Under the pieces are notes generated by a model. The model was given only the letters and a program-made list of their open reading frames with translations. It was not told the origin of the DNA and did not search any database. Source: Smallanthus sonchifolius (Eukaryota; Streptophyta; Magnoliopsida; Asterales; Asteraceae). From it: 64,000 nucleotides of DNA. The position numbers and the translations under genes were made by a program. Position 1 is the stretch's first letter, and every line of letters begins with the position of its first letter. The stretch spans positions 44,407,501-44,471,500 of the forward strand of contig CM042046.1 of assembly GCA_023525975.1 (NCBI GenBank), written 5' to 3'. Shown here piece by piece: positions 41,766 through 52,696 of this stretch.

Positions 41766-42951
41766 TGATAAGTGGCCAAAGTTTCATGTATTAAAGGGTG
41801 TAATATGTTATATTTATGCAATTTGATATGTGGAATACAAAGGTTTTGTGTAGTCATGCATGTGCAGGTGTTGGAAGCTTAAAATGTGATCTTTGAAGAT
41901 ATTACAAGAGAGTCGGAAGAGACACGGAGAAAACGGGGCAAAAATGCAGTTCCAGCGTAAGCCTACGCCACCAGCGTAAGCTTACGCCCTTACAGCGTAG
42001 GCCTACGCCTAATTGATTTCTTCACAGCAGCTTCCAGAGTCCCGGCGTAGGCCTACGCCCTCCCAGCGTAAGCCTACGCTGGGTGCGTTTCAGACGCGGG
42101 TTTTGAGCGAAACAACCGATTTTCAATGTTTAATTAGGTTTTTCTTCCCCAAAATTCGAGGCTAACTTTCACACCATTGTTCTTGGGCGATTTTGGAGTT
42201 CTTGGAGGCTAAAGAACACGATTCTAACATCCGATTGAAAGATTGAAGATGATTTCCACCACCATGAGCGGCTAATCCACCGGTAATCATTCCCGGGTGG
42301 ATTGTTTGTAAGTTTTTAGGGTTTTATCATGTGCTAGCTTTGAGAAACAATTCTTGTAATCGTTTGGTTTGAAACACCTGAATCTTTGTGTTTAGTATGG
42401 TTATGAACTCACGGGAGTCGATAAATTCTTGCACCATTGACCCCGTTAGATGATAATTGCTATGAACTTTGATTTATGTTGAATCTATTGATTAATCTAA
42501 TTCTATATTGCATACATTTGTCTCGATTTCATTCGTGAATATTGTTTTACACTATTTGCCGATGATGTATGAATGTTGATGTTCTTGGTTAGATTTGATT
42601 AATTAGATTTGAATAACCATTCGATTGTTTGAACTCAAATGTTGGTGTGATAATCCCTAATTATTTGTGAGCTTGAAACCCGGGTGTGATACCCTTTTTA
42701 ATTATTGTTTACAACTTAAACCGTTTTGTTTGGTACTTGATTTGTTTGTCGAGTTTATAAAGTTTTCACTTAAATCATTGATTGTGTTTGGTCAGAAAGA
42801 CCCGTTGTAACTTCATAATTTGCATTGTTAATTGAAGTTGAGCACCGACCACAAACTCTTCGTGGTTCGACACCCTTCTTACCCTAACTAGTTTAAGGTG
42901 ATTAGGACACTCTATTTCTTTATCTTTGACCGGTCCCTTCGACACCGATCA
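41766..42951 (+). repeat. Athila 3' LTR (1186 bp)
   Basis: Nearly identical to 29819-31023. It carries five palindromic units at 41956-42079. Confidence 0.95.
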
Positions 42952-42956
42952 TCAGC

Positions 42957-44365
42957 TTGGTGGACCACCAAGTCTTCTATTAACGGTTCGCCAGCCGCAA
43001 TCTGAGGAATGGTCCAATCAGATTTGGACATGTAGGGCTGACGCAAGCGTGGGCGCTAGCGGATCGCTATGCCCCTGCATAACGGTCCGCTACTAGTCTG
43101 GGTAGGCAACTATAAATAGATCCCTTTGTTATCCCATTTCAAAACACACAAACTCATTTCCACTTTCCAAACTTTATGGAGAACGACCCTACCTCGATAC
43201 TCGTTCCACTATCTCAATAATCGCTGACTTTCACTTATTTTCCACACTCTTGCTTTAAGACGTTGTTCCGACAAAAAAAGAGAGGCTAAGGTTATTACTT
43301 AGAGACTAGAGCTACTACCCTGAGACAAGCACCAAGCTACATTGAGGTGAATATATTTATACGCTTTCTAAAACCTTGAAATGTTTTGCGTTTACGAAAA
43401 TGGCAATACAAGTATTGAAAATTTGAGGTATAAGGGTATCTAAAGGAAAACATTCAAGCCATAAGTATACATAAAACTTGATCAGGGATACACGCTTTAT
43501 GGTTGAAATTCCCATATTGGGGCTAGTATTTATACGTAATTTGACATAAGACACGGTTTCTGTTATGAAACCCCGTAGTAAGTCAATCTGGTAATGCGAG
43601 CAATCTTATTACAGAATCTACCGGTGCATACTGTGGTGTGTACACTCGAACTCGAATAAAATAGTTCTGTTGAATGGTAGATTGCACCAAATTATGGTTA
43701 AATGTTTTTATAGTTTATTTGCCAAAAGAATTTGGGTCTTGATGAACATGTTCACCAGCGTTCGCACTGATGTTTTATTTTTCAAAATGTTATCGGTTAA
43801 TCTATGATTATTTGTGAGACTTGTTCTACGGGATAGTCTTAGGGATAAATGCAAATATGGATTTTGACAGGGTTATTTGCTGACAGATGTCGACTCCCTA
43901 AGCACATGAGATAACTCTGCAGGAATAAAATCAAGAAGAGATGTCTTAGGATGACGATTTACTAGACGTGGGTTACACCCTTGATATTTGGAAGGATAGG
44001 TAATAGAGGGTAAAATCCCTAGATACTTAAGCTGACAAAGCTCGGTATTGGAAGGATTAACTCCGTAGGCACAAACCGACTACCTTATGGCTCTATAAAA
44101 CTACGTGCTGATGCAGGAGATAATACAAATGGTCATGGACCATGTTTTTTTTTAAACAAAGGGGTGTTTAATTCCCCATGAAATGAAAATGATATATTTA
44201 TCCCTAGATTTGTAAAATGTGCAATATCAACCCTTGGGTTGAAGTTTATGACAAGATCGATCCAAAAGCATTTTTGCTGCAAAAGTCTCTGATTTATAAA
44301 TAAAATAATATTGGAGGTGTCAATTTGGTTACACGCCCAGGGTGTCTTGAAATCGGGATGTGACA
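42957..44365 (+). mobile_element. Right part of the older LTR-like element split by Athila
   Basis: Starts after the Athila target duplication, has TATAAATAGA at about 43111 and a plausible leader, and ends ..TCGGGATGTGACA at 44365, a typical LTR end. It lacks coding sequence. It is paired with 28954-29813 (start TGTAACACC). Flanks ACCTT and GGTTG do not match, so the two may be parts of different LTRs. Confidence 0.4.
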
Positions 44366-45101
44366 GGTTGGAAAAGATGAGTTCAAACAAATACTGTTAT
44401 ATGGAAGTGCAATTGTTCCTTTTTTGTATTTGTAAACCAATTAAGCATAAGAAAACAAATATAACACATGCTAGCAATAACGGCTCCAATACAAAGGTTT
44501 CAAAATTCTGATATCTGATTACTGAATTTTCGGATATCCGAATTTTGAATATTCAAAAACTCGGATACGGATTCAGATAATGAAATTAACTATCCGAAAA
44601 TATCGGATATCTGTATTATCGGATATCCGAATTTGAATGCCCCTAATATGTTGTGAGCTGAACTTTTTCACGCAGAGTGCATTTGTTGGGGGCTAATTGT
44701 ATGAAAGGAATAGTACCTATTATTAAGTTAAGGGAAATTGGATTTTAATAATCCCGTCTTTTATCAACTGATCAATAATAATCCAAACTGAGAATAATCT
44801 TACCACCGGTTAAAAAAACTATTTTCATAATCCCGTCTTTAACAATTGATCAATAATAATCCAAACTGAGAATATTGGATTTTAATAATCCCGTCTTTTA
44901 CCAATTTTAATAATCCCTACTTTCAAACTATTTTCTTACATTGGACCCCGTTAAAAAAACTTAACGCCGTTTGATTTTATATGACGTGCACATCTGTAAA
45001 CGCCGGAAAGTCGAACCAAGCCTTTTTTTAAATAAATGATACAACTCCCTTTATCATTATTTGTTTTGGATACAAGATTTATAAAAATCCGTTGTATAAA
45101 C
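44366..45101. repeat. Palindromic and tandem repeats between elements
   Basis: 44510-44635 holds repeated palindromic words (TCGGATATCCGA and variants) separated by AT-rich sequence. 44745-44935 holds two to three copies of a block with TAATAATCCCGTCTTT..GATCAATAATAATCCAAACTGAGAAT. Then the Tekay target site TAAAC at 45097-45101. Confidence 0.6.
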
Positions 45102-48100
45102 TGTGACACCTCGGAAATTTTTTATTTATTTATTTTTCTAATTTTTGGGACGAAAATTCTTTCAACTAGGGGATGATGTGACAATCCGGACTTTTTAGAC
45201 TAACTCCGTTAGATTAACCCAGTTAAATTGTAACCTACTTAACCCTATCTCAAATCCCAGGGACTATTTATGCCTTTATACAAATGTCAGGGACAAATTC
45301 AGTCATTTTCCAAACATAAATTCACCCAAACTACAAGGACTAAGGCTGTAATTACCCTAAACCAATTCTGTTGACTTTCTAAGTCAAAATTTAAGAGTTT
45401 ATGTTCTGTTTGACTTTTAAAAGTCAAACCTGCTTGTTCTTGACTCAAAAATCAAACTCCATAACTGAAATTAGTGGAGGTTGTAACCGAAATACACGAT
45501 CCTTGTCATAAATGCACATCATTAGAGCCATTACACTATCATTGATTCGAATTAACACCAATTATGAGTAATAATGGCATAACCGTCGACATAATGGCAA
45601 CATATCAACAGAATTTGACCAAATCGTTGGTTAATCTCTCAATTGAGCACCTGCACACACTAGAAGAATCCCCCTAGAACAATTGCACACATCAACTCGT
45701 CGGAATCGCAGCGGAAGTCAGCAGAGACCAAGCCAGCCACCGTCGGCTGCTGTTTTAGTCGATCTAACTCATTTTGGATCCAAACCTAGTAAGTTCTCGT
45801 ACCTTAGCTTCGTTCAAGTCTGTTAATTGAAAGCCCTATGCCAATTTGGGCTTATAACATCAATCCGATCGAAATCCAGATTCTAGGATTCATATATTTT
45901 CGGTTTGATCGAACCCTACCTTACAGTCTGTTTTAATCCAATTAATTCATACCATTCGATTCGCAATTCACTGTATATCGAAAACCCCATCATAATTTAA
46001 CCGCATAACATCGAATCGAACATAAACCCGTATCTAGGGTTTGTTCATACGATGAATTGGGGTTTTTGATTCTAGATCCAGCCTCAATCTAATTAATGTA
46101 CATGGTTAGATTCGAAATGTCTTGTTCTGTAAAAGCCCCATGAATACAACTATTTCTATTATCAGAATTACTCAATTTGATTTCATAAGCAAACTTAGGG
46201 TTTCGGCTTTTTGAAATGAGAATTAATCGATCCTAAACTCAACGATTTTGAAATTAAACTCACCCTCAGAACCAAAATCAATCACTTAACAAAACCCCTA
46301 TGCCTTGCCTTCGAACCATGATCGAATCGTCTGGATTTGGGACTGGATTTGCGTTCGTTCTTATGGGAGGGGGATACACTGAAATTTTGTGTTAAAAACA
46401 TTTGGAACCGGGATATGTCGCGATAGCCCTAGCGGATGGGATGGTTAAAGCTTGGTGTTGGTGTGGAGGAGACCCGGGTTCGAGTCCCTCCACCCCCATT
46501 TCATTTAAAGACTAGTTTTTATTAATATTTTTATTATTAAACCTACCCCTATATTATTATAATAATATATTAATGTGTTTTAGCTCGAGAAAACCACCCG
46601 TAGGCTCGGTTTGAATTTATAACTCATATTTATGATATTTTCACTTTTAAATAATATATATTTATAATATTTTCAAACCACGACTTCGTATAAAATAATA
46701 TGTTTATATTATTTTTAACCCGTGACCCTATTATAAAATAATATATATTTATATATTATTTCGCCTCGTTTATAAACCTCGTGTAACGTTTCAAACTAAT
46801 TAATAATATAATTATTTACTCATGTATATATTCTCGAATAAAAATAATATATTTATTATTTTTGCCACTTAAGCGATTATCGTATATTTTCTACGAGTTC
46901 AAAAATAATATATATGTTATATTATTTTCTTAGGCCATTGTTAAATGATACAAACACACAAATTTATTTATTAATTAATATTATTCGTATTAGAGATGTT
47001 CGACACGAAACGTATTAATCTTAATAATTATATTAAGAAACCCTTATTCCCGTGGACATGTTCGTCTACTCGTTGATCCTAAGTATGTTTTAGGATGTTC
47101 AAATCTTCCGTGTCGTCGTCACAAAACCCCATTGTATCAATAACTATTATGTTTATAATTTTAGGGCATACGTAAGCAGTACACAGGCAAACTCTTGTGT
47201 TTCCTACTTGCATCCTTGTGTGGTGCTATCTTCTACTCGTACGCAACTCAGGTGAGTTTCACGGCCCCTTTTTACTTGTTTTACTATTGGGGGGAGAAAC
47301 ATGCATACACACAAACAGTATTTTACTTGTTTTCCCGTTGGGGAGGAACATGCATACAAACGAATATCATTTTACTTGTTTTTCCGTTGGGGAGAAACAT
47401 GCGTACAAACAAACAACATCTTACTTGTTTTCATGTTAGGGAGAAACATGCATACGAACCGGCATCCGTTACTTGTCTCCCAGCCAGGGAGGGTCGTACA
47501 CATGGACATGGATCACATAGTATTTCATTACCACTTGTGTACCTAAGTGCAAACATAACATGCAAAGTCCTTACATACTCGGACCGTTAATATATGGAGT
47601 ATAGCGAGGAAATTTGAGTAGTACTACTAGGTTTGACAAACCCTACCCGGGTTAGTTGCGCTAACTTGATTGGAGGTCTAACGGGTGTAAATTGTCCTAA
47701 ACATTTGCCATTGTTGATGTTAGCAATGGCGAAAGGCACCCAAACACAAACAGTCAGCTTCGGTTGCGAACGCTTAGAGTAACTTGTACATTGTCTAGCT
47801 AGCAATAGGTGTGACTTACGTATGTGGATCTAGCAACACTCAAACAGTTTATTTACATACAAACTTGTGAACTCACCAACCTCGTGTTGCCACTTTTTCT
47901 TACATGTTTCTCAGGTCGCTTTGGCACAGGTTGCACACTTAGGACATGCATGGAGTCCTACAGTCATACCATTCATTTCAAACAGTTTAAACAATTTTAC
48001 TTACTTACAATAATTGACGCTTTATTGCGTGTAAATACTTTTGATTTCCTATTAACGTTTACGCTTCCTCATTAAATCTGAACTTTTATGATATATCATT

Positions 48101-48201
48101 TATGTCACATATAGCGTCGTTTGTTGTAACTAATGACTCAGATCCTGGTTTCTCACTCACCAAACGGTAAAACTCCGTTAGTGGAATTTGGGGGTGTGAC
48201 A
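45102..48201 (+). repeat. Tekay 5' LTR (3100 bp)
   Basis: Contains a 75-bp 5' extension that duplicates the pre-LTR polypurine region (second TGTGACA at 45177-45183), a tRNA-like stretch at 46420-46500, AT-rich palindromic sequence at 46500-47000, and a four-copy ~50-bp tandem repeat at 47271-47475. Confidence 0.92.
46418..46500 (+). other. tRNA-like sequence inside the Tekay LTR
   Basis: Has a box-A-like TAGCGGATGGGATGG and a box-B-like GGGTTCGAGTCCCTCC about 40 nt apart, as in tRNAs and tRNA-derived SINEs, but no acceptor stem pairing that I can trust. The same stretch recurs at about 54017-54093 in the 3' LTR. Confidence 0.45.
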
Positions 48202-48204
48202 GAT

Positions 48205-48218
48205 TGGTATCAGAGCCA
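48205..48218 (+). other. Tekay primer-binding site, tRNA-Met
   Basis: TGGTATCAGAGCCA begins 4 nt after the 5' LTR and is complementary to the 3' end of initiator tRNA-Met. Confidence 0.9.
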
Positions 48219-50069
48219 TTGGTTATAGAGAACTAGGACTACATACTACACTATAGCCACACACATTAGTTACATGACACATACACTCATACATGCTACA
48301 CGTAGCATCTACACATTTGTTACACGACACAGACACTTAGGCATGTTGACATCTTTCATATCACCCTCTACTGACGAGGAACGAGCCGTTCGCATTGCAT
48401 CATCATTCCCAGTGGTGACATTCGGGGAGTCATCAGAACAACATCCACTACCGTCCGTAGGCAGCGAGACGAAGCCTTCGGAGGAGTCACTCACACCACC
48501 ATCATCTGCACCTTTGTTACACCATCAGAGCCGAAGATGACACGGCTTGAGCCTATCGAGGACACAATCAGGGAATGGTGGGTCTTCTCAAGTTCGTGTT
48601 AGGGATGACACACAGAGCTAGCACATATCTCTTTGGGAGTTGGGATCGTCGGAGGCGAGTCCCTACCGTACCCATTAGCAACAATACGCCGTGTGAAGGC
48701 AGATTGTTGCACTCATTATTGCAGGATCCAGTGACACATAGTTGTCAACACTTTCCTGAGCCATGGGCTCGCGTCATTGGTTGATATTCTGTGAAGATAG
48801 ATTGACCACGAGGATGAGAACGCCTTACTCACTGCATACTCAAACCCTATTCTGACTTAGTTAGAAGGACGGATGTTATGCTTCTTTCAGTAACTCATAT
48901 TCATGAAATAGTTTCACTCCTAGAGGTTGTATCTCATGTGCATGTTTGCCTCATGTGCATATTCTTATTTACAACCCACTGGATTGAACTCTCGTATTAT
49001 GTTCTAACTCAAGTAAATACTCGGATCAAACGATTCCCGATAACTCATCCCGATATGAATTCTAGTTGATCAACTTATGATTGATAACTAAGCCTCCCGA
49101 TGACATATCATATCTCACAACACTCTGTACTCGACAATAAAATTTTCAGGGACATTTTGACACAGGACAGGGAGAAACTAGGGTAAACATGCAAAGCAAA
49201 TTATCATTACGGGTGCACACGTAACAGTAATTTGAGGTGCATGTAAATCCTGGTGAAACCTAGTATGTGGATAAATGGTCCTAATCTGTGATTTACAGAC
49301 TTAAGTTTCCACTATCCGTAGAAATCCTCCTAATCCGCTCAACAACTAATTGGTATCATTAAATCTGTTCAACAGTTGATAGACGCGACTATCAGGTTGA
49401 AGATGTTTATGGACATACTGAACTATCATTTAATGGAATCCATCATGTTATTTGCACTCATGTAAAAGTCTTAGTGATTGTAAGACTCTCATTCAAACTT
49501 GATCAAGGAAACCATCTTGATTGAAACTCTAATTGAATCTCATGGCAAACTTATCGACTCCAACTATGTAAGTGGAATTTGAGGAGTTCATTCTAAGCTA
49601 ACACGTTGTTTCTTACATTCCAAGAATAAATTTCATTTGACCCTATTACCTTATCATGTGACTAATCCTCAGCCTAATTTGATTTATACCCCAGGATATC
49701 CAACTCTGTAAACGTACTTCTTTCTTCACAAGATGATCCAGTTGTTCTATTGACATTAGAAAACGGGGATTTAATCTAACCAACCATCAGTTGAACGCAA
49801 TTACTTAAGCAAACAACCTATTCCTTGTATTACTGGAATCTATATCTCATGGAAATTTTCTTCCTTACATATGAACCTCTTCCCTTAGTCTTTGCATTGA
49901 CCGACACTTATCTTATAAGCGCGAGTCTCATTAGAAGTCTCAGCATGACTTCACATACTTCATGTTGGTGCGGTCATACTCCAACTCTATTAGAAGCTAA
50001 GTATACTATCGAGATAGCAGCCAATTAGAAAATCAAAACAACTCACGTTCTTAGAGATGTAAACAAGGA
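48219..50069 (+). other. Tekay internal region where gag should be
   Basis: 1.85 kb with many stops in all frames. A short Ser/Pro-rich open frame (48274-48540) might be the gag N-terminus; no gag core or zinc knuckle is seen. Either deleted or decayed beyond recognition. Confidence 0.45.
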
Positions 50070-50735
50070 TTGGCTAGTCATAAGCTTGACATTGACCTCA
50101 TGCCAGTTACACTTGACAGCTTTGACGTAATCGTAGGCATGGATTGGTTATCTAAAAACCAAGCCGACTTCATTTGTCGAGACAAATTCGTTCGCCTTCC
50201 TCTCCCTAGTGGAGAAATCCTTTCCGTGCAAGGAGAAAAGAGTGGTGCTGTCGTAGGCATCATATCCTTTATGAAATCACATAAGTGCTTACGTATGTGC
50301 ATCGATTACCGTGAGCTGAACAAAGTAACTATCAGGAATCATTACCCTCTACCTCGTACCAACGCACCCGTAGTGTTCATGGACCTCATAAACCGCGTGT
50401 GTAACCCCAACCTTGATCAGTTCATCATCGTTTTCGTTGAAGACATCCTCATTTATTCCAAGGATAGGGATGAACATGAGGAACATCTTCGTTTAATTCT
50501 GGAATTGCTGAAACAAGAACAACTATATGCAAAACTTTCCAAGTGCGAATTCTTAGGACATGTAGTCAACGAGACAGTGATACATGTCGACCCATCTAAA
50601 ATAGAAGCAGTCAAGAATTGGGCAGCACCGAAAACGCCAATTGAGGTGCGACAATTTCTGGAATTGGCTGGCTATTACTGTCTCTTCATTGAAGGATTCT
50701 CTAAGATTGCACAACCCCTCACTGCTTTAACTTAG
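50070..50735 (+). pseudogene. Tekay protease-end/RT fragment with in-frame internal deletions
   Basis: The open frame of about 221 codons reads protease end (LDIDLMPVTLDSFDVIVGMDWL..), then jumps directly to RT (RMCIDYRELNKVTIRNHYPLPR), then from LPR to TNAPVVFMDLINRVCNP, losing the RT segment with the first catalytic Asp, and later from KCEF to LGHVV. The catalytic motif reads FVEDILIYS, where F-x-D-D is expected, so Asp is replaced by Glu. The deletions keep the frame. No active RT is possible. Confidence 0.85.
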
Positions 50736-51160
50736 GAGAGTAAACCTTATAACTGGGGTGATACCCAGGAAGCAGCATTTCAACTTATGAAGCAGAAACT
50801 CTGTAGTGCACCCATGTGTACTGTGATGCATCTATTCAAGGTCTTGGTTGTGTACTGATGCAACACGAGAAAGTGATCGCTTACGCTTCTCGTCAACTGA
50901 AAATCCACGAGAAGAACTACACGACTCATGACTTAGAGTTGGAGCCGTGGTATTTGCACTAAAGATATGGAGATATTACTTGTACGGTACCAAATGCACC
51001 ATCTACACCGATCACAAAAGTCTTCATCATATCTTTGAACAAGAAGAGTTGAACAGGTGACAACATCGTTGAATCGAACTCTTGAACGACTATGATTGTA
51101 CTATCAAGTATCACCTGGGCAAGGCTAACATAGTAGCCGATGCCCTAAGCTGAAAGAAAC
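50736..51160 (+). pseudogene. Tekay RNase H relic
   Basis: After the TAG at 50733-50735 pieces of RNase H are readable in shifting frames: NWGDTQEAAFQLMKQKL, VIAYASRQLKIHEKNY, WRYYLYGTKCTIYTDHKSLHHIF and KANIVADALS. Stops and shifts separate them. Confidence 0.75.
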
Positions 51161-52650
51161 TAAACCCAGACGAGTCTGAGCATTACAGCTCACTATCCAC
51201 CCTGGACTACCTGAATAGATCCGTAGTGCTCAACTCGAAGCCCTGAAGAAGGAAATCCTACCTTTGTAATCCACGCGTGGTATGGAAGAACAACTTGGGG
51301 TTAAATCAGACGACATTCGCTACTTCGCAGGGCGAATATGGGTTCCGGTGTACAGGAACTTAAGGGAGCTAGTTATGGATGAAACTCATAAATCTCGATA
51401 CTCTATCCATCCTGGTTCCAACAAGATGTACCATGACCTAAAAGGTGCTATATTGGTGGCCGAAGATGAAAGCGGATATAGCCACCTATGTGAGCAAGTG
51501 CCAGACTTGCGCAAAGGTCAAGGTGGAATACCAAAAGCCTTCTGGCTTACTGCAGCAAGCAGAAATTCCTATGTGGAAATGGGAACAGATCTCTATGGAT
51601 TTCATCACCAAAATTCCCCGAACTCCTAGCGGATGCAACACCATCTGGGTAATCGTCGATCGTCTGACTAAATCCGCTCACTTTTTAGCGATCAGAAAGG
51701 CTGACAAAATGGAAAAACTTACTCGTATTTACTTGAAAGGAGTAGTCTCTCGGTACGGAGTGCCAATTTCTATTCTTCGGATCGAAACGCTCGATTCACA
51801 TCCCATTTCTGGCAATCTCTACAAAAAGCTTTAGGTACGCGTCTAAACATGAGTACAACGTATCATCCTCAAACTGATGGTCAAACGGAACGTACCATCT
51901 AAACCTTAGAGGACATGCTACGAGCTTGTGTGATTGATTTCGGTAACACTTGGGATCTCACTTACCTTTAGTGGAGTTTTCCAACAATAATAGTTATCAC
52001 ACTAGCATCAAGGCAAGACCATTCGAGGCATTGTACGGACGGAAATGCCGATCTCCTATCTGTTGGGCTGAAGTTGGGGATAGCCAACTTACAGGTCCCG
52101 AACTTCTATTCGAAACTTCTGAAAATATCGTGCAAATTAGAAACCGTATGGCGGCAGCTCGATCGCCAAAAGAGCTATGCCGACAAACGTCGCAAGCCAT
52201 TAGAATTTCAAGTAGGTGTCATGGTTCTACTCAAAGTCTCACCTTGGAAAGGTGTGATTCGCTTTGGGAAACGAGGCAAGCTGAATCCTCGTTATGTTGG
52301 ACCGTTCAAATTGTGAAGAGAATCGGGCCAGTAGCGTATCAACTGGACCTACCTGAAGGACTTAGTGGTGTGCACAACATCTTTCATGTCTCAAACTTGA
52401 AGAAATGTATAGCAGACGAGTCACTCGTGGTTCTTCTTGAGGAACTACAAATTGATGAACAGTTACGTTTCATCGAATAACCCGTGGAAATTATGGATAG
52501 GGAAGTCAAAACGTTAAAACACAGTAAAATCCCTAATGTCAGAGTTCGTTTGAACTTGAAACGCGGACCGGAATTCACGTGGGAGCGCGAGGATTAGATG
52601 ATGCGCAAATATCCTAATCTGTTCAAGCACTCCACGTCAAATTCTTAAGG
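51160..52650 (+). pseudogene. Tekay integrase and C-terminal domain relic
   Basis: Pieces in order: zinc-binding HKSRYSIHPGSNKMYHDLK and CQTCAKVK, core MDFITKIPRTPSG and WVIVDRLTKSAHF, a damaged second-Asp region (ISILRIETLDSH), a third block SYHTSIKARPFEALYGRKCRSP, GPFKLVKRIGPVAYQLDLP-type sequence across a frame change near 52315, FHVSNLKKC, and a final chromodomain-like LKRGPEFTWERED. At least four frame changes or stops. It ends just before the polypurine stretch. Confidence 0.8.
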
Positions 52651-52696
52651 TACTATTTTAATTTTCGGGACGAAAATTCTTTCAACTAGGGGATGA

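Larger units (their letters stand above)
29819..42951 (+). mobile_element. Athila-type Ty3/gypsy retrotransposon, young
   Basis: LTRs are 29819-31023 (1205 bp) and 41766-42951 (1186 bp), flanked by exact 5-bp duplications TCAGC (29814-29818 and 42952-42956). By eye the LTRs differ by only three substitutions, a 20-bp and a 1-bp indel, i.e. about 0.25% divergence, so the insertion is recent. Content in order: tRNA-Asp primer site, gag, pol in the same frame, a third ORF with the features of the Athila 'putative plant transposon protein', and a polypurine tract. Internal region is 10.7 kb. Confidence 0.95.

Noticed and set aside
31175..42951. Athila ORF3 as a retroviral envelope
   Set aside because: No signal peptide, transmembrane segment or fusion motif is visible; the acidic, soluble-looking protein fits the plant-specific family of unknown function.
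47195..47590. Overlapping ORFs of 80-131 codons in the Tekay LTR (also 54786-55572)
   Set aside because: They follow the ~50-bp tandem repeat in all three frames and have no known domain.
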